This document shows, piece after piece, positions 39,072 through 47,286 of a DNA stretch of 49,400 bases. The number at the start of each line of letters is the position of its first letter. Within the stretch, counting starts at the first letter, position 1. The notes under the pieces were generated by a model. That model was not told the origin of the DNA. It saw nothing but the letters and a program-made list of their open reading frames with translations, and ran no database searches. This DNA comes from Avidehalobacter sp964569265. Its GTDB lineage: Bacteria; Bacillota; Dehalobacteriia; UBA4068; UBA4997. Location: positions 1 to 49,400 of the forward strand of contig CAZMTO010000011.1 in the NCBI GenBank assembly GCA_964569265.1, written 5' to 3'. Made by a program: the position numbers and the translations under genes.

Positions 39072-40979
39072 TTATTCGGCTGCCGCCACACCAAGACTTT
39101 GCCACATAGCGCCGTCTTTGTCCAGCCATTCGTCAACATCGGCATACAGCAGCTTTATAGCCACCGTACTGCCGTCGGATAAAGCAAAGTACAGAGTAAC
39201 ACCGTCGGCACCGCAGGCAAAATCCACATTACGCGCCAACCGCTTGGATAACAGCTCCAGCACCTCTACCTGCACAACCTCGCCCTCTGCCGTGCCGCCG
39301 GACCGCGCACATTGCAGTTCGTAGCTTATTTTAAGCGGCTGCAAAAGCTCGGTGCGCCAATTTACACTGTCGGCAAACAAATCACCCAAACGATATTGCC
39401 GCCCGGTGTTTTGGTCAAAGCAAACCGTATGGATAATATTTTCAACATCAGAACCACCGGCCTGCCAGCTATCATCTAACTGCAACTGCTGGCACACCGT
39501 AATAACATTACCCTGAGGTTGCAGCTTAAAGCCGCCCCAAACCGTAAAGTTTATTTCTTCGCCGTCCATAAATTCGTCAAAATAATCATCTACCGCCACC
39601 GCTTTCAGCGCTGTGTTAAGCCTGCGCCACTGTGTCGGCATATTACCGTCACACGTCACCTGCGGGTAATAGGTTACATAGGCCGGCGATGTTTTTTCCA
39701 GCTCGGTAACCAGCCGCATACCGTCTGTCAGCTCCAAGTCTCTACCTTGGGTATAAACCGTTGTGCCGTCCTTGGCAAACCAGCTTATACCGTTAACGTC
39801 CTGCACGACATAAAGCCGCCCCTGCCAATAAGCACCCGGCAGCAAATCCAGCGTCAAGCCCGCTTTAAGCTCGGCATTGGTATCCACAAACTGCGTACTG
39901 TCTGCCGTGTAGCAGGCCATATAACCGTTGCGCCATTCATCGTAGCGCCAAACCGTGCCGTCTACTATCATTTCTCCCAGCGCGTTTACAATGTGATACC
40001 CCGGCTCGTCTGCCAGCTTTAAGGCATACACACCGTTATCCAAATACTTACCGTCGCTGTACGCCGGCTCCAGCGCCCAAACGCCCTCCGGTGTCAGCAG
40101 GCCATAAAGCCCGGCAGCGTCACCTGCGGCGCCCTGCGGCGCCTCGGCAGCCAGTGCTGCGCCGCCCCTAAAGGCTTCGGCCCGGCTAAAGGCATAGTTT
40201 ATCTGCAAATTACCGTCTACATCCATATAACCGTAAAGCCCGGTAGTATCATCCTGCACCAGCACCAGACGGCTGCCCACCGCGTTCATATCCTGCGCAG
40301 CGGCAAAGGGCACAGCCGTTTTGGCATAAATATTCAGCAGCATTGTCTGGCCGGCATCGTCTTTTACTACGGCAAAGTTACCGGCAGCCTGCCCCACCTC
40401 GGTGTATATCGGCTCGATAATAATTTCTCCGTGCGGGTTTATAAAGCCCCAGGTGGTAACGCCGCCCTTTATACGAGAAAACGCCATAAGCCCGCTGCTG
40501 GGCGCACGCAGCCGCCCGGACAAACCAAACAGCTTTTGCCCGTTAATATCATACAGCGACGAATTTACCAACTGCGATGATACCACACTGTTAAAAGCCG
40601 CCACAAAGCGGTTGGCACCGTCGGCAAACATTTCAATATCGGCGTATTCCGGCTGTACAATAAATTCTCCGGCGGTATCTATTGCCCCCCACAGCCCATA
40701 CTGCTTTATCCAGGCTGCTTTGCCTTCAAATGGCATTGCCTGTTCAAATTTGGCGGGCACCTGCCAGGTACCCTGCTCGTCAATATAACCCCAAAGGCCG
40801 GCGGCATCCACTGCCGGGTACAGCACTCTGGTCTGCACATCGTCAGACATTACCGGCTGATTGGGTTTTTGCAGGTCAAGCGCGTCTGTTTGCCAAAGCA
40901 CAAAGGCGCTAACCCCCACCGAACACATAAACGCTACCGAAAACAGCAGCAAAGCAAATGTTTTTTTGCGCATTTTCAT
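39072..40979 (-). CDS. Exported WG-repeat protein with C-terminal DUF3298-like domain
   Basis: Unusual two-part envelope protein of 635 residues. A signal-anchor (about residues 7-29) precedes WG-type repeats (AGLWGYIDEQGTWQVPAKFEQ, YGLWGAIDTAGEFIVQPEYAD, TTWGFINPHGEIIIEPIYTE, TGLYGYMDVDGNLQINYAF, AGLYGLLTPEGVWALEPAYSD), forming a beta-rich extracellular array. The last ~200 residues (YVTYYPQVTCDG to the end, with CFDQNTGRQYRLGDLFAD) resemble DUF4163/DUF3298 domains found in RsiV-like proteins. Function is unknown; cell-surface binding is a guess. The ATG follows AGGACAGG. It lies between rnhA and hemW in one direction with short gaps. Confidence 0.8.
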   Translation of the reverse strand: MKMRKKTFALLLFSVAFMCSVGVSAFVLWQTDALDLQKPNQPVMSDDVQTRVLYPAVDAAGLWGYIDEQGTWQVPAKFEQAMPFEGKAAWIKQYGLWGAIDTAGEFIVQPEYADIEMFADGANRFVAAFNSVVSSQLVNSSLYDINGQKLFGLSGRLRAPSSGLMAFSRIKGGVTTWGFINPHGEIIIEPIYTEVGQAAGNFAVVKDDAGQTMLLNIYAKTAVPFAAAQDMNAVGSRLVLVQDDTTGLYGYMDVDGNLQINYAFSRAEAFRGGAALAAEAPQGAAGDAAGLYGLLTPEGVWALEPAYSDGKYLDNGVYALKLADEPGYHIVNALGEMIVDGTVWRYDEWRNGYMACYTADSTQFVDTNAELKAGLTLDLLPGAYWQGRLYVVQDVNGISWFAKDGTTVYTQGRDLELTDGMRLVTELEKTSPAYVTYYPQVTCDGNMPTQWRRLNTALKAVAVDDYFDEFMDGEEINFTVWGGFKLQPQGNVITVCQQLQLDDSWQAGGSDVENIIHTVCFDQNTGRQYRLGDLFADSVNWRTELLQPLKISYELQCARSGGTAEGEVVQVEVLELLSKRLARNVDFACGADGVTLYFALSDGSTVAIKLLYADVDEWLDKDGAMWQSLGVAAAE

Positions 40980-41012
40980 AATAAATAACCTGTCCTTTTT
41001 ATAAACTATAAA

Positions 41013-41480
41013 CTAATTTGTATGCGTATGGCGTTTAACCTCGGCCACCGCAAGCTCATCACAGCGATTATTCCAACGGTTATCGGCGTGCCCTTTTACC
41101 TTGTGCCAAACCACATTATGCACCGCACACAGGCGCAGCAGCTCCTGCCAAAGGTCTTGGTTTTCTACCGGTTTTTTCTGCGACGTCTGCCAGCCGTTTT
41201 TTTGCCAACTGTTCAGCCAGCCCTTTTGCCAGGCATTAACCAAATAGGCACTGTCGCTGAACAAATCTACCCGGCAGGCTTCTTTAAGCGCCGCAAGGCC
41301 CTTTATAGCCGCCAGCAGCTCCATACGGTTGTTGGTGGTGTTGGCCTCAAAGCCGCTAAGTTCTTTGTGCGCACTGCCATATTGCAGCACCACGCCCCAG
41401 CCGCCCGGCCCCGGGTTGCCCGAACACGCACCGTCGGTGTAAATAACCACACTTTTTAACTCTTTTACACTATCTGCCAA
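41013..41480 (-). CDS. rnhA: Ribonuclease HI
   Basis: Endonuclease that degrades the RNA strand of RNA-DNA hybrids. The catalytic carboxylates are in IYTDGACSGNPGPGGWG (Asp), NTTNNRMELLAAIKGL (Glu), VDLFSDSAYLVNAW (Asp) and HADNRWNNRCDELA (Asp). The start is unclear: a TTG at 41480 has AGGAG nine bases upstream; an ATG at 41498 and a GTG at 41450, directly before the conserved VIYTDG, are alternatives. The product is about 145-162 residues. It is divergent from lepB and heads the rnhA-WG-hemW unit. Confidence 0.94.
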   Translation of the reverse strand: MADSVKELKSVVIYTDGACSGNPGPGGWGVVLQYGSAHKELSGFEANTTNNRMELLAAIKGLAALKEACRVDLFSDSAYLVNAWQKGWLNSWQKNGWQTSQKKPVENQDLWQELLRLCAVHNVVWHKVKGHADNRWNNRCDELAVAEVKRHTHTN

Positions 41481-41519
41481 AAAAATCAACTCCTGCATCA
41501 AACTTGCCCAAGCCCAATC

Positions 41520-41548
41520 TTGACGAAAGCAGCACTATTTGCTATAAT
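41520..41548 (+). promoter_or_regulatory. Strong promoter upstream of lepB
   Basis: TTGACG (41520-41525) and a perfect TATAAT (41543-41548) are 17 bases apart. The predicted start near 41555 is followed within about six bases by an intrinsic terminator hairpin, and the lepB start is about 183 bases away. Confidence 0.85.
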
Positions 41549-41560
41549 TTAAGCGTATCA

Positions 41561-41595
41561 AGCTGCTTGCCGAACCAGGCGGGTGGCTGTTTTTT
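41561..41595 (+). terminator. Leader terminator or short RNA end ahead of lepB
   Basis: AGCTGCTTGCC (41561-41571) pairs with GGCGGGTGGCT (41578-41588) over 11 bp across the loop GAACCA, then T6 (41590-41595). Four of the pairs are G-U, so the hairpin forms only in plus-strand RNA. Coming directly after the promoter, it would give a transcript of about 40 nt unless read through. Confidence 0.75.
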
Positions 41596-41737
41596 GTAAT
41601 AACACTTTTTTATACTGTATTTAAGCAGCGCAGCAGCATCTGCAACACCCGCTGCGTGTATTATATCATAAAAACAGCGTTATGTAAAAGGATTTTACCA
41701 CGCTTTATCAGCAGTATCTCCACGGGAGGATGATATA

Positions 41738-42958
41738 TTGTTTAACAAAGCCAAAAATAAAACACAGGCAGCCGCCCAAACCGACGATGTAAGGCTTGAC
41801 GATGCCGCCGCTGCCGAAAGCTACAGACAGGAGCTGGCACAGCTTATTGAAGAAAATGCTGCCCGTCAGGCCTGGCTAAAGCGAGAATTAGAACGCCAGC
41901 AGGGGCTTATTGCGGCCGCCGCCGGTATGGAAAAATCGGTTAAAGACCGCTTAAAGGCCGAACAAAACGAGCTTAACCGCCTTGACGAGGAAAGCCGCGC
42001 CGCCATTTTGGCGCTGGCCAAAGCCAAACAAAAAAGTGACGAGCTGAACCGCGCTTATAATAAGGAATTAGAGCGCGTTAAAAAGCTGCATACGCAGGTG
42101 GATATACAAAGTGACGAGCTTTTGGCGCAGCAACAGCAGGCCAAAAAATTAGTCGGAGAATTACAGCAACAAAGCTATTATGGCAGCCGACAGGAACACG
42201 CTATGCAGGCGCTGCAAAGCGGCACCACCACCGACCTGCCGCCGATAACCGGGCTGGTGCCCCCGCAGGAAGAAGCCACCCCCGAAGATAACGGCGCTAA
42301 AAACCACGCCAACGCCGATTTTTGGGTAAAAAACAAGCACACTGCCTTAAAGCTTAAAAATACTGGGGCTAACACCCCGGCCCCCAAAGCTGCCGACACC
42401 GAAGCAGCAGCCCAACCGGCCGAAGATATAAGCCCTAAAAGCCGCTTAAAAGTAGCCTTTAGCTACGCGCTGTGTATTATGCTGGCTGTAGCCGCTGCCC
42501 TAGCCATACGCACCTGGGTGCTTATGCCCACCGAGGTTTCCGGTTCGTCAATGTCGCCCACGCTTAATTCTGACGATAAGCTGCTTACCAGCCCGCTGCC
42601 CTACCTTTGGGGTGAGCCGGATCGCGGTGATATAATTGTTTTTCAGGCGCCCAACGAGCCGGAGGGTATATATTATGTAAAGCGTGTTATCGGCCTGCCG
42701 GGTGACACTGTTTTAATTGAGGACGGTGCAGTTTATGTTAACGGTACACTGCTTAACGAGCCTTATCTTAACGGGGTGCCCACCGAAGGCTATATAAACA
42801 CGCAGGTGCCGGCCGATACCGTGTTTGTGCTGGGCGATAACCGCACCGTAAGCCACGACAGCCGCGCCGACGATGTAGCCTGCGTTGATCAGGATAAAAT
42901 TTACGGCAAGGCCGTTTGGCGTATTGCCCCGTTCAGTGATTTTGGTTCGGTTTATTAA
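41738..42958 (+). CDS. lepB: Signal peptidase I with long N-terminal coiled-coil extension
   Basis: Type I signal peptidase that removes signal peptides on the outer face of the membrane. The catalytic part is residues 240-406: membrane segment (about 241-257), SGSSMSPTL with nucleophile Ser271, YYVKRVIGLPGD with general base Lys315, and the box FVLGDNRTVSHDSR. The first ~235 residues are unusual: a charged Ala/Glu/Lys/Gln-rich coiled coil (about 20-145) and a linker that should lie in the cytoplasm. Ordinary Gram-positive SPases are 170-200 residues. The start is TTG at 41738 with GGGAGGA upstream; the in-frame coding run supports the whole extension. Confidence 0.92.
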   Translation: MFNKAKNKTQAAAQTDDVRLDDAAAAESYRQELAQLIEENAARQAWLKRELERQQGLIAAAAGMEKSVKDRLKAEQNELNRLDEESRAAILALAKAKQKSDELNRAYNKELERVKKLHTQVDIQSDELLAQQQQAKKLVGELQQQSYYGSRQEHAMQALQSGTTTDLPPITGLVPPQEEATPEDNGAKNHANADFWVKNKHTALKLKNTGANTPAPKAADTEAAAQPAEDISPKSRLKVAFSYALCIMLAVAAALAIRTWVLMPTEVSGSSMSPTLNSDDKLLTSPLPYLWGEPDRGDIIVFQAPNEPEGIYYVKRVIGLPGDTVLIEDGAVYVNGTLLNEPYLNGVPTEGYINTQVPADTVFVLGDNRTVSHDSRADDVACVDQDKIYGKAVWRIAPFSDFGSVY

Positions 42959-42992
42959 ACTGCATATATAAGCCTGTATAAAGGAGTTTGCC

Positions 42993-44096
42993 ATGCCCGA
43001 TATCAACCGTAAAAACCGTTTGCAGCAGCTTACCGCGGCTATGCACCGCGCCGGTTTTGATGCACTGCTGCTAAGCGACCGTAAAAATATTTTTTATTAC
43101 AGCGGCTTTGCCGGCGACGACAGCTACCTGCTGCTAACCGCCGATAGGCTCTTTTTGCTGTCCGACGGGCGTTTTATCGCTCAGGCAGCCGCCGAAGCAC
43201 CCGATGCCGAAATGCTTTGCCGCCGCCCCGGGCAGGGGCTTGCCGACATACTGCTTGCGGCTCTGCAAACGCTAAATAACCCGCAAAAAATCGGCTTTGA
43301 AGGTGCGCACCTGCGTTACGCCCAATGGCAGGCGTTGGCTAATGCCCTGGCGCAGCAATTGCCGCACAGCCAATTTGTCGATTGCGGTGATATGCCCCTG
43401 CTGCCGCGCCTGCTTAAAGACGATTGGGAGATTAGCTGCCTTGCAACCTGCGGAGAAATTGCCGATAAAGCACTTGCCGCCCTGCTGCCGCAGCTTAAAT
43501 GCGGTATGACCGAGCGCGAAATTGCCTGGCGGCTGGAGGTTGCCCTGCACGAAGCCGGTGCCGATGGTATAAGCTTTAACACCATTGCGGCAGGCGGCAA
43601 AAATTCGGCTAAACCCCACGCCATACCGTCTGACTATGCGCTGTGCCCCGGCGATTTTTTAACGCTGGATTTTGGCGCACTTTATAACGGCTATTGCGGC
43701 GATTGCACCCGCACGCTGGCCTTTGGCGAGCCCACTGCCGAAATGCGGGCCGCCTACCAAACCGTGCAAAATGCCCAACAGCTTGGCGTAAACAGCATTA
43801 AACCCGGTATGTCCTGCGCCGAAGCCGATAAGCTGGTGCGCCGCGTTATCGACGATGCCGGCCTTGGCGAATATTTTTCACACTCTTTGGGGCACGGCAC
43901 CGGCCTTAATATCCACGAAGCTCCCACGCTTTCTCCGGCCTCAGACGGCATTATAACCCCCGGCCAAATTGTCACGGTAGAACCGGGCATTTACCTGCCG
44001 GGCAAGTTCGGCCTGCGCATAGAAGACAGTTGTCTGGTTACAGCCGACGGTCTGCTGCCGCTGACCCATTTTGACAAACAGCTTATCTGCCTGTAA
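42993..44096 (+). CDS. M24B-family Xaa-Pro peptidase
   Basis: Cytoplasmic metallopeptidase of the pita-bread fold, probably Xaa-Pro aminopeptidase or dipeptidase. The N-terminal creatinase-like domain (residues 1-125, including RKNIFYYSGFAGDDSYLLL) precedes the catalytic domain with metal ligands in TLDFGALYNGYCGDCTRT (two Asp), SHSLGHGTGLNIHEAPTL (His), TVEPGIYLPGKFGLRIED (two Glu). Length is 367. GGAG lies six bases before the ATG. Substrate cannot be told apart within this family by sequence alone. It follows lepB by 34 bp. Confidence 0.92.
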   Translation: MPDINRKNRLQQLTAAMHRAGFDALLLSDRKNIFYYSGFAGDDSYLLLTADRLFLLSDGRFIAQAAAEAPDAEMLCRRPGQGLADILLAALQTLNNPQKIGFEGAHLRYAQWQALANALAQQLPHSQFVDCGDMPLLPRLLKDDWEISCLATCGEIADKALAALLPQLKCGMTEREIAWRLEVALHEAGADGISFNTIAAGGKNSAKPHAIPSDYALCPGDFLTLDFGALYNGYCGDCTRTLAFGEPTAEMRAAYQTVQNAQQLGVNSIKPGMSCAEADKLVRRVIDDAGLGEYFSHSLGHGTGLNIHEAPTLSPASDGIITPGQIVTVEPGIYLPGKFGLRIEDSCLVTADGLLPLTHFDKQLICL

Positions 44097-44129
44097 AAAC
44101 AGGGTTTTATGTATAATCCGCAAAAAAAT

Positions 44130-44183
44130 AATCACCTTAATATTAAAGTGCCTTACATACTTTAATACAGGGGTGATTTTTTT
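44130..44183 (+). promoter_or_regulatory. Leader hairpin that sequesters the PBP ribosome-binding site
   Basis: AATCACC (44130-44136) pairs with GGTGATT (44172-44178), and inside it TATTAAAGT (44141-44149) pairs with ACTTTAATA (44159-44167), with 4-base internal loops. The right arm includes the GGGGTGA Shine-Dalgarno sequence, and T7 (44177-44183) runs up to the ATG. It could act as the terminator after the peptidase gene, as an attenuator, or as a translation block. Confidence 0.7.
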
Positions 44184-45885
44184 ATGCCGACAAAAGCCTT
44201 TAAGCTTACGACCTGCACGCTGGCGGCGGTTTTTATGCTGCTGTTGGTACGCCTTTGGTGGATAAACTGCTACAGGGGGCCGTATTTTGTGGCAATGGCG
44301 CAAAACCAACGCTTAACCACCGTAAACGACTACGAATTTGCCCGCGGCGATTTTTTAGACCGCAACGGCATACCGCTAACCGGTAATGCCGAAAACGTGC
44401 TGCTGGTGTTCCCTGCCCTGCTTACCGCCGCCGACGAGCAATACCTTACCGACCTGCTTAGCCGGTTTAACCTGCCTATGGCGGCATCTGCCCAAAGCCT
44501 TGCCACCCGTTTGACAGGCAGCACCCCCTTTGTGTTGGCGCGCAACCTAAGCCCACAGCAGGTAAGCACCCTAAACGCCCATCTGCAAAACCAAACAGGG
44601 CTGTTCTGCACCACCTACCACCCACGCTACAGCAGCACCGCTATGGCAACCCACCTTATCGGCTATGTGGGGCGCACTACCCCTGCCGAAGCTACCGAAC
44701 TTGCGGCAAGCGGCGCGGCAGATACGTCATACATTGGCAAAAGCGGCTTAGAACAGCAATACGACAACATTTTGCGCGGGCGGGCAACCAACCGGCTGGC
44801 TGTTACCGTAGACGAACAAAAGCGCCAAACCGGCACCGCTCTGCGCCTGCTGCCGCCCCAGGCTGCCAACACAGCGCTTAATATAAGGCTTACCATTGAC
44901 CAAAGCTATCAGCAGATATGTGAACAGGCTATGCAGGGCAAAAACGGCGGTGCCGTACTGTTAGATGTAAAAAACGGCGATGTGCTGGCGCTGGTAAGCA
45001 GCCCCGGCTATAACCCCAACGTTGGGCAGCCGCAAACCGGCGGCGATGCCTACCTTAACAAGGTGTTCAGCTACTACCCGCCGGCCTCGGTGTTTAAGCT
45101 GGTGCTGGCCGCTGCCGCGCTGGAAGAAAACATCAGCATTGATACCGCCGCTGAGGCGTTTTGCTGCACCGGACAGGTTACGCTAAGCAATGGCCACACG
45201 GTAAACTGCTGGCAAACCAACGGCCACGGCACCGAAGATATGGCGGCGGCGCTGGCGAATTCCTGCAACCCCTACTTTATTACGCTGGGGCAAAAATTAG
45301 GCGGGCAGGTTATAAGTGAATACGCCTGGCGTTTGGGGCTTTGCGAACAGGTTTTACGCGGTTTCAAAGTAAATTCTGCCAATATGCTTAATTTTAACCC
45401 AAAATGTCCCCGCCGATGTTGCCAACGTTTCCATCGGAGAAAAAGGTATACGCGCCACACCGCTTATGTTAGCCCGCCTGCTTTGTGCCATTGCCAACAA
45501 CGGTCTGCTGCCCGAACCGCGTCTGGTAATAAACACTCAAGATGCCCGCGGTAACGTACAGCAAAGCCTAAGCAGCGCCGAACCGCGGCAGGTTATAAGC
45601 AGCCAAACCGCCAACCGCCTGCGGCAAATGCTGGCCAACGCCGTAAGCAGCGGCACCGGCAAGCCGGCAGCCAGCCAAATTATCGGTATTGGCGGCAAAA
45701 CCGGCACCAGCCAAAATTTTGGCGTATGGTTTGCCGGTTTCTTCCCAACCGATGAACCGCGCTGGGCTATGGCCGTTTATATTGCCGACGGCAGCAGCGG
45801 CGGCAAAGACGCCGGCACTGTTTGCCGCGAAACAGCCGAAAAGCTGGCCCTGTTAGAAGATATTGCCCACACCGGCAGCGTATAA
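44184..45885 (+). pseudogene. Class B penicillin-binding protein, interrupted by a +1 frameshift
   Basis: Transpeptidase of the FtsI/PBP2 type without PASTA domains. Frame one (from 44184) gives an N-terminal anchor, the FARGDFLDRNGIPL dimerisation start, SVFK (SxxK) and NSCNP (SxN). From about 45405 the coding sense continues in the next frame (VPADVANVSIGEKGIRATPLMLARLL), which carries GGKTGTSQNFG (KTG) and runs to 45885. Frame one instead ends at 45554 with a Cys/Arg-rich tail. Restoring one base less at the AAAA run 45401-45404 joins the frames as NPNVPADV. The whole domain would be about 566 residues. It could be a real pseudogene, a sequencing error or recoding. The position before sigK suggests a sporulation role, which is inference. 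Confidence 0.88.
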
Positions 45886-45912
45886 GGCGGCAGTCAACGG
45901 CATAAAAAACCC

Positions 45913-45940
45913 GTATTTTACGCCAAAACCCGCATATATT
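45913..45940 (+). promoter_or_regulatory. Weak sigma-E-like promoter before sigK
   Basis: GTATTTT (45913-45919) and CATATATT (45933-45940) resemble the sporulation sigma-E elements with a 13-base spacer. sigK is sigma-E-dependent in Bacillus, which makes it plausible, but the match is partial. Confidence 0.3.
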
Positions 45941-45974
45941 TTTAGCAGTAATTTGCTGTTGCGGAGGTTTTGCT

Positions 45975-46661
45975 ATGTGGGAATTGATTTATCTTTTTGG
46001 GACGTTGGCGCCGGGGCTGGGGTTTTTGCTGGGCTATTTAAACAGCAGCAGCTTCCCCAAGCCACTTTCTGCCGAGGAGGAAAAAGCGGCGGTTTTGGCT
46101 ATGGGCCACGGTGACGAAAGCGCCCGGTCACGACTTATTGAGCATAATTTGCGTTTGGTGGCGCACATTACGCGCAAGTTCGAAACTTCCGGTATCGACC
46201 GTGAGGATTTAATATCTATTGGCACCATTGGGCTTATAAAGGCCATAAACACCTTTAATGCCGAAAAAAACATCAAGCTTACCACCTATGCCGCACGCTG
46301 TATTGAAAACGAAGTGCTGATGTATTTACGCAGCACCAAAAACAGCCGCACCGAGGTTTCTCTTAATGACCCGGTAGGCGCCGACAAAGACGGCAACCAG
46401 ATAACCCTGCTGGAAACCCTGGGCACCGACGGCGGCGAAATTTTAGACGAAGTAGAAAGCCGCGATGACGAACGCTGGCTAAAGCTAAGCCTTACAACGC
46501 TGTCTCCCAAGGAACGTTATATTATTATAAAACGCTACGGCTTAGATGGGCAGGACGAAATGACCCAGCGCGAGGTTGCCCGCCAACTGGGCATATCGCG
46601 CAGCTATGTATCGCGCATAGAAAAAAAGGCCCTGCAACGTTTGGGCAAAGCCTTTGAATAA
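45975..46661 (+). CDS. sigK: RNA polymerase sporulation sigma factor SigK (pro-form)
   Basis: Late mother-cell sporulation sigma factor. The N-terminal ~20 residues are hydrophobic (MWELIYLFGTLAPGLGFLLGYL) and are followed by NSSSFPKPLSAEEE, matching the pro-sequence and cleavage region of pro-sigma-K in Bacillus. Then come region 2 (LIEHNLRLVAHITRKFETSGIDREDLISIGTIGLIKAINTF, TYAARCIENEVLMYLR) and region 4 with a C-terminal helix-turn-helix (TQREVARQLGISRSYVSRIEKKALQRL). Length is 228. The gene is uninterrupted, with no skin-type element. GGAGG lies seven bases before the ATG. The pro-sequence implies SpoIVFB-type processing elsewhere in the genome. Confidence 0.93.
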   Translation: MWELIYLFGTLAPGLGFLLGYLNSSSFPKPLSAEEEKAAVLAMGHGDESARSRLIEHNLRLVAHITRKFETSGIDREDLISIGTIGLIKAINTFNAEKNIKLTTYAARCIENEVLMYLRSTKNSRTEVSLNDPVGADKDGNQITLLETLGTDGGEILDEVESRDDERWLKLSLTTLSPKERYIIIKRYGLDGQDEMTQREVARQLGISRSYVSRIEKKALQRLGKAFE

Positions 46662-46709
46662 AGCATAATTTACAGCCTACACGGCATATACTATTAACGG
46701 GTGATAATT

Positions 46710-47183
46710 ATGAACAAACCAACCTGTAAAACTTACGCCATAAGCATAGCCCTAACCGAAGCCATAGGTGCATTATCCGGCTGGCTTACCCGCCGCGGTA
46801 CCCGGCTTTATAACGCCACAGTAACGCAGCCGCCGCTTTCGCCGCCGGCCATTGTATTCCCCATAGTTTGGGGGCTGCTGTTTGCTCTTATGGGCATTGG
46901 CGCTGCCCGCATCTACAAGGCACCGCCCACGCAGGCCCGCCGCACGGCACTGCTGCTGTTTGCCCTGCAACTGGCGTTTAACTTTGGCTGGAGCATTATC
47001 TTTTTTAACTTTATGGCCTATGGCGCGGCACTTGTTTGGCTGCTGGTGCTTTGGGCGCTTATAATCGCTATGATCATCAGCTTTTATCGGGTAGATAAAC
47101 GCGCTGCCCGACTGCAAATACCGTATCTGCTTTGGGTTACCTTTGCCGCCTACCTTAACTACGGCGTTTGGCAGCTTAACTAA
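46710..47183 (+). CDS. tspO: TspO/MBR-family membrane protein
   Basis: Five-helix membrane protein of the tryptophan-rich sensory protein/translocator protein family, whose members bind porphyrins and cholesterol-like ligands. The 157 residues have membrane segments and conserved PPLSPPAIVFPIVWGLLFALMGIG, LFALQLAFNFGWSIIFF and YLLWVTFAAYLNYGVWQLN. The ATG at 46710 has GGGTGAT five bases upstream; a GTG three codons earlier overlaps it and is less likely. It follows sigK by 48 bp and ends at a strong terminator. A tie to heme handling is possible but unproven. Confidence 0.92.
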   Translation: MNKPTCKTYAISIALTEAIGALSGWLTRRGTRLYNATVTQPPLSPPAIVFPIVWGLLFALMGIGAARIYKAPPTQARRTALLLFALQLAFNFGWSIIFFNFMAYGAALVWLLVLWALIIAMIISFYRVDKRAARLQIPYLLWVTFAAYLNYGVWQLN

Positions 47184-47193
47184 TCCCCCACCC

Positions 47194-47224
47194 GACGAGC
47201 CTTTAGCGGCTCGTCATTTTTTTT
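47194..47224 (+). terminator. Terminator after tspO
   Basis: GACGAGCC (47194-47201) and GGCTCGTC (47208-47215) form a perfect 8-bp stem with a 6-base loop, followed by A and T8 (47217-47224). Confidence 0.92.
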
Positions 47225-47286
47225 GCATAAGCCACAGCGCCGCCGCATATACATTGGCAAAAGCCACCCCCAAAGAGGTTATGCCA

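Noticed and set aside
45396..45410. CCCAAAA heptamer at the PBP frameshift as a programmed slip site
   Set aside because: In the frame of the upstream part it reads C-CCA-AAA, a -1 slippery pattern. The downstream coding frame needs a +1 (or -2) shift, so a standard -1 slip would not reach it. A one-base insertion is simpler.
46685..46693. CATATACTA upstream of tspO as a sigma-K -10 element
   Set aside because: The -10 pattern fits, but no matching -35 (AC at the right distance) is present.
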